Shown: positions 1 to 10,041 of the stretch, one piece after another
How the letters are laid out: each line of letters begins with the position of its first letter
Numbering within the stretch: the first letter of the stretch is position 1
Source of the DNA: Verrucomicrobiia bacterium
GTDB taxonomy: Bacteria; Zixibacteria; MSB-5A5; DSPP01
Reading direction: 5' to 3'
DNA: 47,728 bases
Assembly: GCA_035574275.1 (NCBI GenBank)
Contig: DATLYY010000041.1
Span: forward strand, 1-47,728
Notes under the pieces: model-generated
Database searches by the model: none
Seen by the model: only the letters and a program-made list of their open reading frames with translations
What the model was told of the DNA's origin: nothing
Translations under genes and position numbers: made by a program

Positions 1-364
1 AAAGAAACAAAAAAAGGAAAGGCGTAGGGGCAGCCCCAACGGCCTGCCCCTCCCTCTCCTGCAATGACCTGACTTTCCCTGTTCCCCCTCTCCGTATCGG
101 AGAGGGGGTCAGGGGGTGAGGTGTTTTAAAAATCCCCCCAAATTCACAACTTTTTTCCTCCCGTTTTTGCCAATCTCCAATCTCTAATCTCCAGTCTCCG
201 CCTTATTTCCGCTCCGTTTTTGCCCCGCCGTAATTCCCGTCAAAAAGTGCGCTAAATCCCCGAATTTCCGATACATATAAGGGGGGTTTTGCTGTCCCTT
301 TTTAGGCATCCATCAGAACCCCCGGCCTGATATATTGGGTTATAAATTTATGGAGATGGGAAAA
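1..364. repeat. Gene-free leader with palindromic repeats
   Basis: No credible gene is seen here. Positions 24-50 hold an imperfect palindrome of the GTAGGGGC...GCCCC type that recurs elsewhere in the window (about 21203, 26342, 26932). Positions 84-108 form a perfect 11-bp stem (CCCCCTCTCCG / CGGAGAGGGGG) with a TAT loop. A run of AATCTCC-like units lies at about 171-198. A promoter for the downstream fatty-acid operon should lie here, but I see no convincing -35/-10 pair. Confidence 0.6.
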
Positions 365-1369
365 ATGGAACTCTTGCTCGGTAAACAGGAAATCCGGCTC
401 GCCCTCCTCTTGGGCGGCGGCGGCGCAAGGGGCTTGGCGCATATCGGCGTATTGCGCGCTTTGGAAAATGCCGGCGTGCCGATAGCCGCCATAGCGGGGA
501 CATCGATAGGCGCCATCGTCGCCGCCGAGTTTTCCCGCAAGCAAAGCTCCGTTTGGTGCCAGAAGCTCTTCGAGCGGTTTGCCCGCTCCGATTCCTTCAA
601 GGCCTTGGGGCTGGACAAGGTGAACAAGGATATGCAGCGCGGCCAGGGGTTCTGGAACACCATTCTCTCCGGCATTCGCGAAAACGTTTTGATCGCCATG
701 GCTCTCCGCCGCGCCAGCATCGTTCCGCGCGAAAAAATCGACGCCGTGCTGACCGAATTTGTGGCGGATGGCCAGCTTTCCGAATTGCCGATACCCGTGC
801 GCATCGCCGCCTCGGACTTGAAATCCTGCCGCACGGTCTGCTTCCGCTCCGGCTCAATTTTGGGAGCGGCAAGGGCGTCAACTTCGCTGGCCGGATACTT
901 TCCGCCGATTCAGGAAAACGGGCATTTGCTGGTGGATGGGGAAGCCACCAGCATCATCCCGATTGACTGCCTCTCCGGTCTGGGAATCACCCACACCTTG
1001 GCAATTGACGTTTCAGGTTCGGTTTGGCCGGACTGGCAGATTACCACCGCCCTGCAGGCCTTGCTTCGCCAGCAGGAGCTGGAGCGGGCCTATTTTAGAA
1101 GTTATCTGCACCGGCTTTGCGACTTGGTGGTGCATCCGGAACTCCCCGGCGGCTTCTGGACCGACTTCGACCGGGTGGAAGAATTCGTGGAAGCCGGTTA
1201 TAATGCGATGATGGCCGCCCTCCCCAAACTGAAAAACTTCCGCCCCCGCCAGCCCTTGCCCCATCTCGAAAACCCCCACCCGCCCCCCCTGTATCTCGAA
1301 TTTCCGTTTTTAAAGGCCGGGGCGCTTCGGGAAGTTTCTCCCGGCAAGAAAGGGGAAAAGGCGGCATGA
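365..1369 (+). CDS. Patatin-like phospholipase (RssA/YchK type)
   Basis: A serine lipid acyl hydrolase of the patatin family, expected to release fatty acids from lipids. The 334-residue product has the oxyanion Gly-rich motif GGGGARG at residues 17-23, the nucleophile elbow GTSIG with Ser47, and the catalytic-dyad motif DGE with Asp191. There is no signal peptide, so it is likely cytoplasmic or membrane-associated. In-frame starts exist at 335 (TTG), 350 and 356, but GGAG at 352-355 is well placed only for the ATG at 365. It is first in the operon, and its stop overlaps the acyl-CoA synthetase start by 4 nt (ATGA). That context suggests it feeds free fatty acids to the beta-oxidation enzymes. 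Family assignment is firm; the substrate is inferred. Confidence 0.9.
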   Translation: MELLLGKQEIRLALLLGGGGARGLAHIGVLRALENAGVPIAAIAGTSIGAIVAAEFSRKQSSVWCQKLFERFARSDSFKALGLDKVNKDMQRGQGFWNTILSGIRENVLIAMALRRASIVPREKIDAVLTEFVADGQLSELPIPVRIAASDLKSCRTVCFRSGSILGAARASTSLAGYFPPIQENGHLLVDGEATSIIPIDCLSGLGITHTLAIDVSGSVWPDWQITTALQALLRQQELERAYFRSYLHRLCDLVVHPELPGGFWTDFDRVEEFVEAGYNAMMAALPKLKNFRPRQPLPHLENPHPPPLYLEFPFLKAGALREVSPGKKGEKAA

Positions 1370-3204
1370 GCGAAAGACCGAAAAGTCTCCCCGCCCTTTT
1401 TTCCCAAACATTCACCCGCTTTTACCATCCCCGCCAGCTGGCGCGGAAATACCTGGGGCGCTGGGAGGCGGTAAGCACCACCGAACTGGCCGGGCAGGTT
1501 CGGCGTACCGCCTACGGCTTGGCCGACTGGGGAATTTACAAGGGGGAAAAGGTGGCCCTGCTTTCCGGAAGCCGCCCGGAATGGCTCATCGCCGATTTGG
1601 CGGTTCAATCCCTGGGCGCCGCCACCGTGCCGGTCTATCCGACGCAGACGCCGGAAATCGCCCGCTACATCGTGGAACACTGCCAGGCCCGGGCGATATT
1701 TGTCGAAAATTCCGAGCTCTGGCGAAAATTCGGCCCCGCCCTGGCCGATTTGAAAACCCTCGAGGTGGTGATTTTCTTCTCCAACGTGGTCCGCGAGCCG
1801 AAGGTCTTGGCCCTGCCGTCGCTGATGGAAATGGGGGATGAACTGGCGGAACGGCATCCCACTTTGTTTGCCGAAAGGCGGGATGCACTCTCCCCGGAGG
1901 ATCTGGCCACCATCGTGTACACCAGTGGAACCACCGGCAATCCCAAGGGGGTGGAACTGACCCACGCCAATCTGCTCTCCAACCTCTTTGCCGTGGGGAA
2001 AAGGATGCCCCTCGATCCCGGTGAGGATATTGCCTTGAGCTATCTTCCCCTTTCCCACGCCTTCGAGCGGCTGGTGATTTATTACTACCTGGCCAGCGGC
2101 ATCCGCATCTCCTTCGCCGGCGGCATTGAAACTTTGATGGCCGATTTGCGCGAAGTGCGGCCGACGATTATGACCACCGTGCCGCGCCTTTTGGAAAGAG
2201 TGTACGCCGCGACGGTGACCAAGGGGAATTCCGCCCCGTTTTTAAAGCGCTTTCTGTTCCAGCAGGCGATGTCGGTCGCCGGCAAATGGAAACCGGAAAT
2301 GGAACAAAGCCGCCTCTCCCGGATGCGCCTCGGCCTGGCCCGCAGTCTGGTTTTCCGCAAATGGCACGAGGCGTTTGGCGGCCGCTTGCGCTATCTGTTC
2401 ACCGGCGGCGCCGCCTTGGATGCCGAGCTGGCCCGGCTCTTTATGGGGGCCGGCATCCGGGTCTTTCAGGGGTACGGGTTGACCGAGGCCTCCCCGGCGG
2501 TTTCCACCAATTGCCCCGGGCTGAACAAAATCGGCACGGTCGGCAAACCGCTGGAAGGAATCGAAGTGAAAATCTCCGCCGACGGGGAGCTTTTGATTCG
2601 CGGCGAAAACGTGATGCAGGGGTATCACAAGGAGCCCGCCGCCACCGCGGAGATAAAATCCCCGGACGGCTGGCTTTCCACCGGCGATCTGGCCACGCTG
2701 GATGAAGAAGGGTATTTAATCATCAAGGGGCGCAAAAAGGAAAGCTTCAAAACCAACACCGGCGACTACGTCAACCCGTCCAAAATCGAGCAGGCCCTGA
2801 AGCAAAGCCCCTTTATCGAGGAGGCGGTGGTGGTTGGGGAATCCCGGTCTGCCCCGGCCGCCTTGTTGGTGCCGGACAAGAATTTTCTCAAGCAGTATCT
2901 CGAATTCAAGGGAAACGGCCAGACGGATCTGGAACAATTCATCCAGTCGCCGGAATTCAAGGCCCGTTTGATTCGCAGCATCCAGAAAATCAACCAGGGT
3001 TTTGCCCGCTGGGAAAAAGTGCGCTATTTTGCCCTCGTGCCGGAGCCGTTCTCCATTGAGGGGGGGCAGTTGACGCCGACCTTGAAGGTCCGCCGCAGCG
3101 TGGTGGAAGCCCGCTATAAAAATCTAATCGAGGCCGCCTACCGCGAAAAACCGCTGGAAATTGAGGCGGACGTGGCCGCCCCGGGCGAAAAAGTGACCCC
3201 ATGA
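1366..3204 (+). CDS. Long-chain fatty acid--CoA ligase
   Basis: An AMP-forming acyl-CoA synthetase that activates fatty acids with ATP and CoA before beta-oxidation. The protein has 612 residues, typical of the FadD15-like long-chain branch. The P-loop-like AMP-binding motif YTSGTTGNPKG lies near residue 185. The adenylate-binding motif GYGLTEASP lies near 370, followed by STGD near 440 and the hinge KGRKKE. The start overlaps the lipase stop (ATGA), and its own stop overlaps the next start in the same way, so it is translationally coupled on both sides. Chain-length preference cannot be read from the sequence. Confidence 0.93.
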   Translation: MSERPKSLPALFSQTFTRFYHPRQLARKYLGRWEAVSTTELAGQVRRTAYGLADWGIYKGEKVALLSGSRPEWLIADLAVQSLGAATVPVYPTQTPEIARYIVEHCQARAIFVENSELWRKFGPALADLKTLEVVIFFSNVVREPKVLALPSLMEMGDELAERHPTLFAERRDALSPEDLATIVYTSGTTGNPKGVELTHANLLSNLFAVGKRMPLDPGEDIALSYLPLSHAFERLVIYYYLASGIRISFAGGIETLMADLREVRPTIMTTVPRLLERVYAATVTKGNSAPFLKRFLFQQAMSVAGKWKPEMEQSRLSRMRLGLARSLVFRKWHEAFGGRLRYLFTGGAALDAELARLFMGAGIRVFQGYGLTEASPAVSTNCPGLNKIGTVGKPLEGIEVKISADGELLIRGENVMQGYHKEPAATAEIKSPDGWLSTGDLATLDEEGYLIIKGRKKESFKTNTGDYVNPSKIEQALKQSPFIEEAVVVGESRSAPAALLVPDKNFLKQYLEFKGNGQTDLEQFIQSPEFKARLIRSIQKINQGFARWEKVRYFALVPEPFSIEGGQLTPTLKVRRSVVEARYKNLIEAAYREKPLEIEADVAAPGEKVTP

Positions 3205-5456
3205 AATCCTTCCGCCTGGCCGCGGTATTGGGGGCGGGGGTGATGGGTTCGCAACTGGCCGCCCTTTTGGCCGGGAGCGGCGTAAAAGTCGAGTTGCTTG
3301 ACATCCCCGGCCCTGACCCCAAGGAGCCGGAAGGAATCGCCCAACAGGCGCTAAAAAAACTTAAAGCCCAAAAACCCTCCCCTTACTTTCATCCTTCCCA
3401 TCTGGACAACATCCGCCCCGGCAGTTTGGAGCATCATCTCGAGCGCTTGAAAGATGTTGAATGGGTGTTGGAGGCGGCGCCGGAAAATCTGAAAATCAAG
3501 CAGGAGCTTTACGCCAATGTTGCTCCGCTTCTGCCGGACGACTGCATCTTTTCTTCCAATACCAGCAGCTTGTCGGCATTTACACTTGGGAACGCACTGC
3601 CGGAGAAGTTCCGCAAACGTTTTTTCATCACCCATTTCTTCAACCCCCCGCGCTATCTGCGGCTTCTGGAACTGTTGCCTCATCCCCAAGCAGACATCAA
3701 GGCGAATTCGGCCTTCCTTTGGTTTTTGGACCGGCATTTGGGAAAAAGCATCGTGCCGGTTAAGGACACCCCGGCTTTCATCGCCAACCGGGTCGGCATT
3801 TTCGCCCTGTTGGATGCCCTGGCGCTGGCGGCCGAATTCAAATTCTCCCCGGCGCAGATTGATTTTCTCACCGGCCCGTTGATTGGCCGCCAGAAAAGCG
3901 CCACCTGTCGCACGGCCGATTTGGTCGGGCTGGATACGGTGATGGCGGTGGTCAAAATTGTGCGGGAAGGGGCGCCGGACGACCCGCGCCCCGACCGCTT
4001 CACCCCGCCGCCGATTTTGCAATCGCTCGTCGCCGCCGGAAAATTGGGGGAAAAGTCGGGCGGCGGCTTTTACCGCAAAGAGGGGGATGAAATTCAGGAA
4101 GCGGATGAAAACCTGAACTACACGAAACGGAGAAAAATGGAGTCGCCGCTTCTGGCCCAGGCCGGCGCCGAGGAGGATTTGGTAAAGCGGGTGCGTATGT
4201 TTTTTGCCGCGACGGACGACCTCGCCGGCGCTTTTGTTTCCCGTCACCTAATTTCTGTTGCCAGCTACGCTGCCGCCCTTTCCGGCAAAATCTGCGACCG
4301 GCCGGGGCGGATTGATGATGCCTTGCGCTGGGGTTTCGGCTGGCAAATGGGGCCTTTGGAGCTGGTCAAGGCAGTCGATTGCGACTTACTCGCGAAGGCC
4401 GCCGCCAAGTTTTCCATTCAAGCTCCGGCTCTGCCGGAAAAAATCGAATCCGGCGAACCCGGCCCGCTTTTGCTTCCCGCCAAGCCGGAACAAGTCGTGG
4501 CCGAGAATAAGGAAGCGACACTTTTGAATGCTGGCAACGGCATTGCCGTTCTGGTTTTTCATTCCAAGCTGAACGTCATCGGCGCGGGAATTCTGGGCCT
4601 CGCCCATAAAGCGTTGGAGATTGTTAAAAACGACTTCGACGCGTTGGTGCTTGCCAACGACCCGCAGGCGGAGGCCTTTTCGGCCGGCGCCAATCTGGGC
4701 TGGCTTTTGATGACCGCAAGCGAGGGGGATTTTGATGAAATTGCCCTGATGATTAAAAAGTTTCAAGCGGTGACGGAAGGAATGGCCAAAGCCCCTTTCC
4801 CGGTTGTGGCCGCTCCTTTTGGCATCACGTTGGGGGGGGGTTGTGAAATCTGTCTGGCCGCAACGAGGCGGGTAGCCCACCGCGAACTCTATATCGGCCT
4901 GGTGGAAACCGGCGTCGGCCTGCTTCCGGCTGGCGGCGGAACAACAAGAATGGCGGAAAAAATTGCTCTACGGGCCAAGGGGGGCATGCTTCTGCCTCAT
5001 CTGAAAACCGTCTTTGAAAACGTCGGCCTTGCCAAGGTCAGCATGAGCGCCGATGAAGCGTTTGCGATGGGGTATCTCCAGCCGGAGGATTTGGTGGTTC
5101 CCAACCGCGGCCGCCTGACCGCAGCGGCGCTTTCCCAGGCCCGCCTTTTGGCCGATGCCGGAACCACCTCCAAACCGCCGGACAAGCTTCGCGTGGCCGG
5201 CAAAAATGGCTTGGCCGCCGTCGAGACCTTTTTGTATCTGATGCGTGAAAGTAAAATGATTACCGAGCACGATGCCACGGTCGGCCGCTCGCTGGCCAAG
5301 GTCCTCTGCGGCGGCGAACTTCCCGGCGAGCCGGAGGTGCCGCGGGAATATCTCTTGCGGCTCGAAGCGGAGGAGTTTCTGCGCCTGGTCGGAATGCGCA
5401 AAACGCAGGAGCGGATGGCGCACTTGCTTAAAACCGGAAAACCGTTGAGAAACTGA
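3201..5456 (+). CDS. fadN: 3-hydroxyacyl-CoA dehydrogenase / enoyl-CoA hydratase fusion (FadN type)
   Basis: A bifunctional beta-oxidation enzyme of 751 residues that hydrates enoyl-CoA and oxidises 3-hydroxyacyl-CoA with NAD. The Rossmann dehydrogenase domain comes first (GAGVMGSQ near residue 12, ITHFFNPP near 138). A C-terminal 6-phosphogluconate-dehydrogenase-like half follows, and a crotonase domain comes last (LGGGCEICLAA near 545, VETGVGLLPAGGG near 570). This order matches Bacillus FadN and is the reverse of Escherichia coli FadB, where the hydratase is N-terminal. ATGA overlap with the ligase gene and TGATG overlap with the thiolase gene place it mid-operon. The crotonase glutamate motif VETG is present. 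Activity of both halves is inferred. Confidence 0.9.
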   Translation: MKSFRLAAVLGAGVMGSQLAALLAGSGVKVELLDIPGPDPKEPEGIAQQALKKLKAQKPSPYFHPSHLDNIRPGSLEHHLERLKDVEWVLEAAPENLKIKQELYANVAPLLPDDCIFSSNTSSLSAFTLGNALPEKFRKRFFITHFFNPPRYLRLLELLPHPQADIKANSAFLWFLDRHLGKSIVPVKDTPAFIANRVGIFALLDALALAAEFKFSPAQIDFLTGPLIGRQKSATCRTADLVGLDTVMAVVKIVREGAPDDPRPDRFTPPPILQSLVAAGKLGEKSGGGFYRKEGDEIQEADENLNYTKRRKMESPLLAQAGAEEDLVKRVRMFFAATDDLAGAFVSRHLISVASYAAALSGKICDRPGRIDDALRWGFGWQMGPLELVKAVDCDLLAKAAAKFSIQAPALPEKIESGEPGPLLLPAKPEQVVAENKEATLLNAGNGIAVLVFHSKLNVIGAGILGLAHKALEIVKNDFDALVLANDPQAEAFSAGANLGWLLMTASEGDFDEIALMIKKFQAVTEGMAKAPFPVVAAPFGITLGGGCEICLAATRRVAHRELYIGLVETGVGLLPAGGGTTRMAEKIALRAKGGMLLPHLKTVFENVGLAKVSMSADEAFAMGYLQPEDLVVPNRGRLTAAALSQARLLADAGTTSKPPDKLRVAGKNGLAAVETFLYLMRESKMITEHDATVGRSLAKVLCGGELPGEPEVPREYLLRLEAEEFLRLVGMRKTQERMAHLLKTGKPLRN

Positions 5457-6637
5457 TGAAGGAAGCCGTAGTCGTAGCCGCCAAACGAACGCCCGTCGGC
5501 AAGGGTTTCACCGGTTCGCTGGCCCAAGTCCATCCCGTCCAGCTCGGCGCCGTTCCCGTCAGGGCGGTCATACACAAGTTAAAGGGATTGGACCCCGGAT
5601 TAATCGACGAGATCATCGTGGGATGCGCGATGCCGGAAGGGGAACAGGGGCTGAACGTCGCCCGGCTGGTCGGCTTGGCCGCCGGACTGCCGGACAGCGT
5701 TCCGGCGATGACCGTCAACCGCTTTTGCGCCTCCGGACTGGAAGTCATCAGCTTGGCCGCAAATCGAATCCGACTGGGCGAGGCGAATCTAATCCTCGCC
5801 GCCGGGATGGAATCGATGAGCGCCGTGCCGATGGGGGGAAACAAAATTGCGCCAGAATTGGATTTGGTGCGCGCCCGGCCGGAATCCTACATTTCGATGG
5901 GCCTGACGGCTGAAAACCTGGCCGAAAAATACAAAATCAGCCGCGAGGAGCAGGATAGATTTGCCTTGGAAAGCCACCGCAAAGCCATCGCCGCAATTGA
6001 CAGCGGCGTGTTTGCCGGCCAGATAGCGCCGGTGGAAATACCCCGTCAGTCCCTGAACGAGCGAAACAAGGTTGAAACTTCCATGGCAACCTTCACAACC
6101 GACGAAGGCCCCCGCCGGGACACCAGCATGGAGGCGCTGGGCAAGCTTCAACCATCCTTCAAGAAGGAGGGCACGGTGACCGCCGGCAATTCCAGCCAGA
6201 TTTCGGACGCCGCCGCCGCGGTGATTGTCGCCGAAGCGGAATTTGCCAAAAAGCAGGGCTGGAAGCCGCTGGCGCGCTTCGTCGGCTACGCCACCGCCGG
6301 TGTGGCGCCGGAAATTATGGGAATCGGGCCGGTGGAGGCCGTGCCCAAACTGCTCAAGCGAACCGGTCTTTCCCTTTCCGACCTCGACGTAATCCTTTTG
6401 AACGAGGCCTTTGCCGCCCAGAGTTTGGCAGTCATTCGCGAGCTTGGTTTGGACGCGAATAAAGTGAATCCTAACGGCGGCGCCATTGCCCTCGGGCATC
6501 CTTTGGGGGCCACCGGGACGAAGCTGACCGTTGAGTTGATGTATGAGTTGGAACGGTCGAAGAAGAAATATGGGATGTTGACGATGTGCGTGGGAGGCGG
6601 AATGGGTGCGGCCGGAATTTTTGAAAGGATTGCCTGA
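5456..6637 (+). CDS. fadA: Acetyl-CoA acyltransferase (thiolase, FadA type)
   Basis: The thiolase that cleaves 3-ketoacyl-CoA with CoA, the last step of each beta-oxidation cycle. At 393 residues it is standard length. The active-site Cys91 lies in NRFCASG, the same position as in E. coli FadA. NEAFAAQ, the GHPLGATG loop with its His, and the C-terminal catalytic Cys in MCVGGGMG are all present. Its start overlaps the stop of the preceding multifunctional gene by 1 nt. The pairing with a FadN-like protein mirrors the fadNAE arrangement of Bacillus. It most likely works with that protein as a thiolytic complex. Confidence 0.94.
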   Translation: MKEAVVVAAKRTPVGKGFTGSLAQVHPVQLGAVPVRAVIHKLKGLDPGLIDEIIVGCAMPEGEQGLNVARLVGLAAGLPDSVPAMTVNRFCASGLEVISLAANRIRLGEANLILAAGMESMSAVPMGGNKIAPELDLVRARPESYISMGLTAENLAEKYKISREEQDRFALESHRKAIAAIDSGVFAGQIAPVEIPRQSLNERNKVETSMATFTTDEGPRRDTSMEALGKLQPSFKKEGTVTAGNSSQISDAAAAVIVAEAEFAKKQGWKPLARFVGYATAGVAPEIMGIGPVEAVPKLLKRTGLSLSDLDVILLNEAFAAQSLAVIRELGLDANKVNPNGGAIALGHPLGATGTKLTVELMYELERSKKKYGMLTMCVGGGMGAAGIFERIA

Positions 6638-6638
6638 A

Positions 6639-8414
6639 ATGTCAAACGAAAAGACGATGCTTGCTCCCGGTGGCGGTTTTTTAATCGGCCCGGCCAGCCC
6701 GGACTGCCTGATGACCCCGGAGCGCTTTTCCGACGAAGTCAAAACGATTGCCGAAACCGCCCGCGACTTTATGCTTAAGAAAGTGGTTCCCAAATCGGAG
6801 GCACTCGAGAAGAAAGAAGAGGGCTTGATGGTGGCGCTTTTCAAGGAGTGCGGCTCACTCGGGCTTTTGGGCATCGAAGTGCCGGAAGAATACGGCGGAT
6901 TGGGAATGGGAAAAGTCGCCTCCGCAGCGGCTTCCGAAGAAATCGGCCGCCAGGCCTCCTTTGCCGTCACCTTCGGCGGGCATACCGGCATCGGCAGTCT
7001 GCCCATCGTTTATTTTGGAACATCCAAGCAGCGGGAAAAGTATCTTCCCAAACTCGCCACCGGCGAGTTGATGGCCGCTTATGCTTTGACCGAGGCGGGC
7101 AGCGGCTCGGACGCCCTTGCGGCGCGGACAAGAGCCGATTTAACGCCGGATGGAAAGTTCTACAAGCTTTCCGGCGGCAAGGTCTGGATTTCCAACGCCG
7201 GATGGGCTGATTTGTTTGTCATCTTTGCGCAAGTAGAGGGGAGCAAATTCACCGGCTTTATCATCGAGCGGAACACCCCCGGTTTTTCCATTGGCGCCGA
7301 GGAACGGAAGATGGGGCTGCACGGCTCATCCACCTGCGCCCTTTCCTTTTCGGATGCGACACTTCCGGCCGAAAACGTATTGGGGGAAATCGGGCAGGGG
7401 CATAAAATCGCCTTCAACGTCTTGAATGTCGGCCGCTTCAAGCTGGGGGCCGCCACGGTGGGGGCTTTGAAATATGTGTTGCAAATCGCCGCCGCCTACG
7501 CCGCCGGCCGCAAGCAGTTCGGCAAAACGATTGACAGTTTTCCCTTGGTGCAGGCGATGCTGGCCCGGATGGCGGTGCGCGCCGCGGTGGCGGAAAGCAT
7601 CGTCTATCGCACCGCCGGGCTGATTGACGCCGCCGCCAAGGAGCGGGCAACCGGCAAGGACAAAATTGCGGCCGAGCTTTCCGCCGTGGAGGAATATGCC
7701 GTGGAATCCTCTATTCTGAAGGTCGCCTGTTCGGAGATGCTGGATCAAAGCGCGGATGACTGTGTGCAGATTCACGGGGGCTACGGCTATTCCGCCGAGT
7801 ACCCGGCCGAGCGTTTTTATCGCGACAGCCGCATCAACCGGATTTTTGAAGGGACCAACGAAATCAACCGGATGCTGGTTACGGGGATGCTGTTGAAGCG
7901 GGCGATGAGCGGCCGGGTGCCGCTTTTGGCCGCGGCCCAGAAGGCCCAGCAGGCGCTTTTGGATTTGCCGTCCGGCGACGAAGCTCAAGGCCGGTTGGGA
8001 ACTGAACTTGCTTTAGCCGAAGGCATTAAAAAAGCCGCTTTGCTTTTAGCCGGAGCCGCCGCCCAGAAATTTGGGGCGAAATTGGATGAACAACAGCAAA
8101 TTCTGGCGGGCATTGCCGATTTGATAATCGCCGCCTACAGTTGTGAAAGTTTGACACTGCGCGCCTTGGCCGCAGGCGACGGGCCGGCCGGCATGTTTCT
8201 CTCAACAGCCGCCCGGTATCACGCCTCCGGCCTGCCGGAAAACCTGCTTTCCATCGGCCGTTCGGTTGCCGCCGCCACGGCGGAAGGGGACAACGCCATG
8301 CTTTTGGCCTCCGGCCTCAAACGTTTTCTGCGCTATCCGCTTTTCGACCGCTTCGCCCTCGAACGGGAACTGGCGGAGATGGTGAAAACTAAGGGCGGTT
8401 ATCCGGTCTCTTAA
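6639..8414 (+). CDS. fadE: Acyl-CoA dehydrogenase (FadE of the fadNAE type)
   Basis: A flavin-dependent acyl-CoA dehydrogenase catalysing the first oxidation of beta-oxidation. The product is 591 residues from the ATG at 6639, which has GAAAGGA at 6623-6629 and directly follows the thiolase stop. An upstream in-frame ATG at 6606 lies inside the thiolase gene and is less likely. FAD/substrate motifs [12 protein letters not shown] and [11 protein letters not shown] are present, and the catalytic Glu is probably Glu404 in [10 protein letters not shown]. The extra 180 or so C-terminal residues beyond the usual 380-residue core are typical of this subfamily. It completes the operon. Electron-transfer flavoprotein genes are not in the window. 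Confidence 0.93.
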   Translation: MSNEKTMLAPGGGFLIGPASPDCLMTPERFSDEVKTIAETARDFMLKKVVPKSEALEKKEEGLMVALFKECGSLGLLGIEVPEEYGGLGMGKVASAAASEEIGRQASFAVTFGGHTGIGSLPIVYFGTSKQREKYLPKLATGELMAAYALTEAGSGSDALAARTRADLTPDGKFYKLSGGKVWISNAGWADLFVIFAQVEGSKFTGFIIERNTPGFSIGAEERKMGLHGSSTCALSFSDATLPAENVLGEIGQGHKIAFNVLNVGRFKLGAATVGALKYVLQIAAAYAAGRKQFGKTIDSFPLVQAMLARMAVRAAVAESIVYRTAGLIDAAAKERATGKDKIAAELSAVEEYAVESSILKVACSEMLDQSADDCVQIHGGYGYSAEYPAERFYRDSRINRIFEGTNEINRMLVTGMLLKRAMSGRVPLLAAAQKAQQALLDLPSGDEAQGRLGTELALAEGIKKAALLLAGAAAQKFGAKLDEQQQILAGIADLIIAAYSCESLTLRALAAGDGPAGMFLSTAARYHASGLPENLLSIGRSVAAATAEGDNAMLLASGLKRFLRYPLFDRFALERELAEMVKTKGGYPVS

Positions 8415-8415
8415 G

Positions 8416-9291
8416 TTATTTGTAAATCAATAGAAACACCGAACCGGCCCACAAAATAATTCCCAAAACCAGCGGTAAATCGGAGAAAATCGTTTTGGTC
8501 GGGTCGCCTCCTTCGGTTTTCTGGTGAACCAAATAAAGATAACGAAAAATCCCGAAGAGCACAAAGGGGACGGTGAGGTAGAGATGGGTGGAGCCAAGCT
8601 TTTCCTTCACTTCCGGCGATAACGTATAGAAGGTGTAGGCCACCACGGTGGAGGCGGTCACCACGCCGATAAGCTGGTCCAATAAATAGGGGGAATAATG
8701 TTCCAAGCTGGCCCGGTGGCTTTTGGCTTCCCCCTCAAGCAGAACCATCTCCGCCCGGCGCTTGGAAAACCCAAGAAATAAGGAAAGCAGCAGGGTGCAG
8801 ATGATCAGCCAGTCGGAAATCGGCGCGCCGATGAGCCAGCCCCCGGCGACGGCCCGCAACACAAAGCCGGTGGCCAGAAGCATGGCATCCAGAATCACGA
8901 ACCGCTTGAAGAAAAACGAATAGGCGAAATTCACGGCGACATAAAGCCCGACGCCCAGCAGAAACTTCTCCTCGAGCGCATACGCCCAGGCCAGGGAAGC
9001 GGCCAACCCCAAAAAAGCAACCGCAAACGCGGCCGGGCGGGGAAGCTGGCCGGAGGCCACCGGCCGCTTGGATTTCAGGGGATGTTTGATGTCGGAAGAA
9101 TAATCGATGGCGTCGTTCAAAATGTAAAGCGAGGAGGAGGCCAGACAGAAAACCAAAAACCCCCAGAAGTTTTTTATCAGCAAATCAAAATCGAAAAGAT
9201 GCTTGGAAAAAATCAAAGCCGCAAACAAAAGGAAGTTCTTCGGCCACTGGTAGGGGCGGGCCGATTTCCAGAGGGCGGCAATGAATTTCAT
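8416..9291 (-). CDS. Decaprenyl-phosphate phosphoribosyltransferase (UbiA family)
   Basis: A UbiA-superfamily membrane transferase expected to move 5-phosphoribose from PRPP onto a polyprenyl phosphate, the first step toward lipid-linked arabinose or ribose donors. The 291 residues are strongly hydrophobic with about eight or nine membrane segments. Near the N-terminus is RPYQWPKN, typical of the Rv3806c-like branch. The Mg-binding region has the NDxxDxxxD pattern followed by HPLKSKRP, which separates this group from quinone prenyltransferases. It lies 30 nt downstream of a nucleotidyltransferase gene on the same strand, probably in one operon for surface glycan building. Its stop nearly touches that of the convergent acyl-CoA dehydrogenase gene. 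No later arabinose-pathway genes are visible. Confidence 0.85.
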   Translation of the reverse strand: MKFIAALWKSARPYQWPKNFLLFAALIFSKHLFDFDLLIKNFWGFLVFCLASSSLYILNDAIDYSSDIKHPLKSKRPVASGQLPRPAAFAVAFLGLAASLAWAYALEEKFLLGVGLYVAVNFAYSFFFKRFVILDAMLLATGFVLRAVAGGWLIGAPISDWLIICTLLLSLFLGFSKRRAEMVLLEGEAKSHRASLEHYSPYLLDQLIGVVTASTVVAYTFYTLSPEVKEKLGSTHLYLTVPFVLFGIFRYLYLVHQKTEGGDPTKTIFSDLPLVLGIILWAGSVFLLIYK

Positions 9292-9321
9292 TTGGGAATC
9301 AACGCCAAAAAAGCTGAACGC

Positions 9322-10041
9322 TCATTTCGGCAGAAAGCGGGCGGGATGGGCCGTGAAAACCTGGGCGGCTCGGGCGTAATCTTCCGCCCGTCCGATATCC
9401 AGCCAGAAACCGGTGAACGGGAAGCTGGCCACTTTCTTTTTGGCCTTCAAAAGGGTCAAAACCAGCTGGGGAAAATCGAAACGCCGGTTTTTGGGAACGA
9501 AGCGCAAAACCTCCGGCGAGAACAGGTAAATCCCCATCGAAACCTGATAAGGGAGCGACGGTTTTTCGATGTAATTGGAGATGGCATGGTTGTGGTTGGT
9601 CACCACCACGCCGAAATCGACCCGCACCTCCCGGTGGTGGGTCGCCACCGTCGCCACAGCGCCGTTTTTTTGGTGAAAACCCCAGAGCCTGCGGTAATCC
9701 AAATCGGTCAAAACGTCCCCGTTCATCACCAGAAACGGCTCGGTCAAATCGGCCAGCATGGCCAGAGGCCCGGCCGTTCCCAAGGCCTTGGTTTCCACCA
9801 GATAATCGATGTAAAGCCCGTACTGCCGGCCGTCGCCAAAAAAGGTGCGGATAAGGTGCGAGAGATGTCCGGTGGCGATGGTCACCCGCCGGGTGCCGGC
9901 CTTTTTCAATTGGCGCAAAACGATTTCCAAAATCGGCATGTCCCCCACGGGCATCAGGGGTTTGGGGATGACCGCCGTATAGGGGGCCAGCCGCGTCCCC
10001 TTTCCTCCCGCCAGAATGACGGCCCGCTCCGGAAAGTTCAT
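9322..10041 (-). CDS. Sugar-phosphate nucleotidyltransferase
   Basis: A nucleotidyltransferase of the RmlA/GlmU-N/ManC fold that makes an NDP-sugar from a sugar 1-phosphate. The 239-residue product starts with the signature LAGGKGTRL near residue 10, followed by IPKPLMPVGD. The metal-binding aspartate motif is NGDVLTDLD near residue 104. The start is the ATG at 10041, which overlaps the stop of the upstream dehydratase gene (ATGA). An in-frame extension to 10134 would lie wholly inside that gene. No C-terminal acyltransferase or CBS domain is present. Given its LegB-like neighbour it could supply that enzyme's GDP- or UDP-linked substrate, but nucleotide and sugar specificity cannot be read here. 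Confidence 0.87.
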   Translation of the reverse strand: MNFPERAVILAGGKGTRLAPYTAVIPKPLMPVGDMPILEIVLRQLKKAGTRRVTIATGHLSHLIRTFFGDGRQYGLYIDYLVETKALGTAGPLAMLADLTEPFLVMNGDVLTDLDYRRLWGFHQKNGAVATVATHHREVRVDFGVVVTNHNHAISNYIEKPSLPYQVSMGIYLFSPEVLRFVPKNRRFDFPQLVLTLLKAKKKVASFPFTGFWLDIGRAEDYARAAQVFTAHPARFLPK

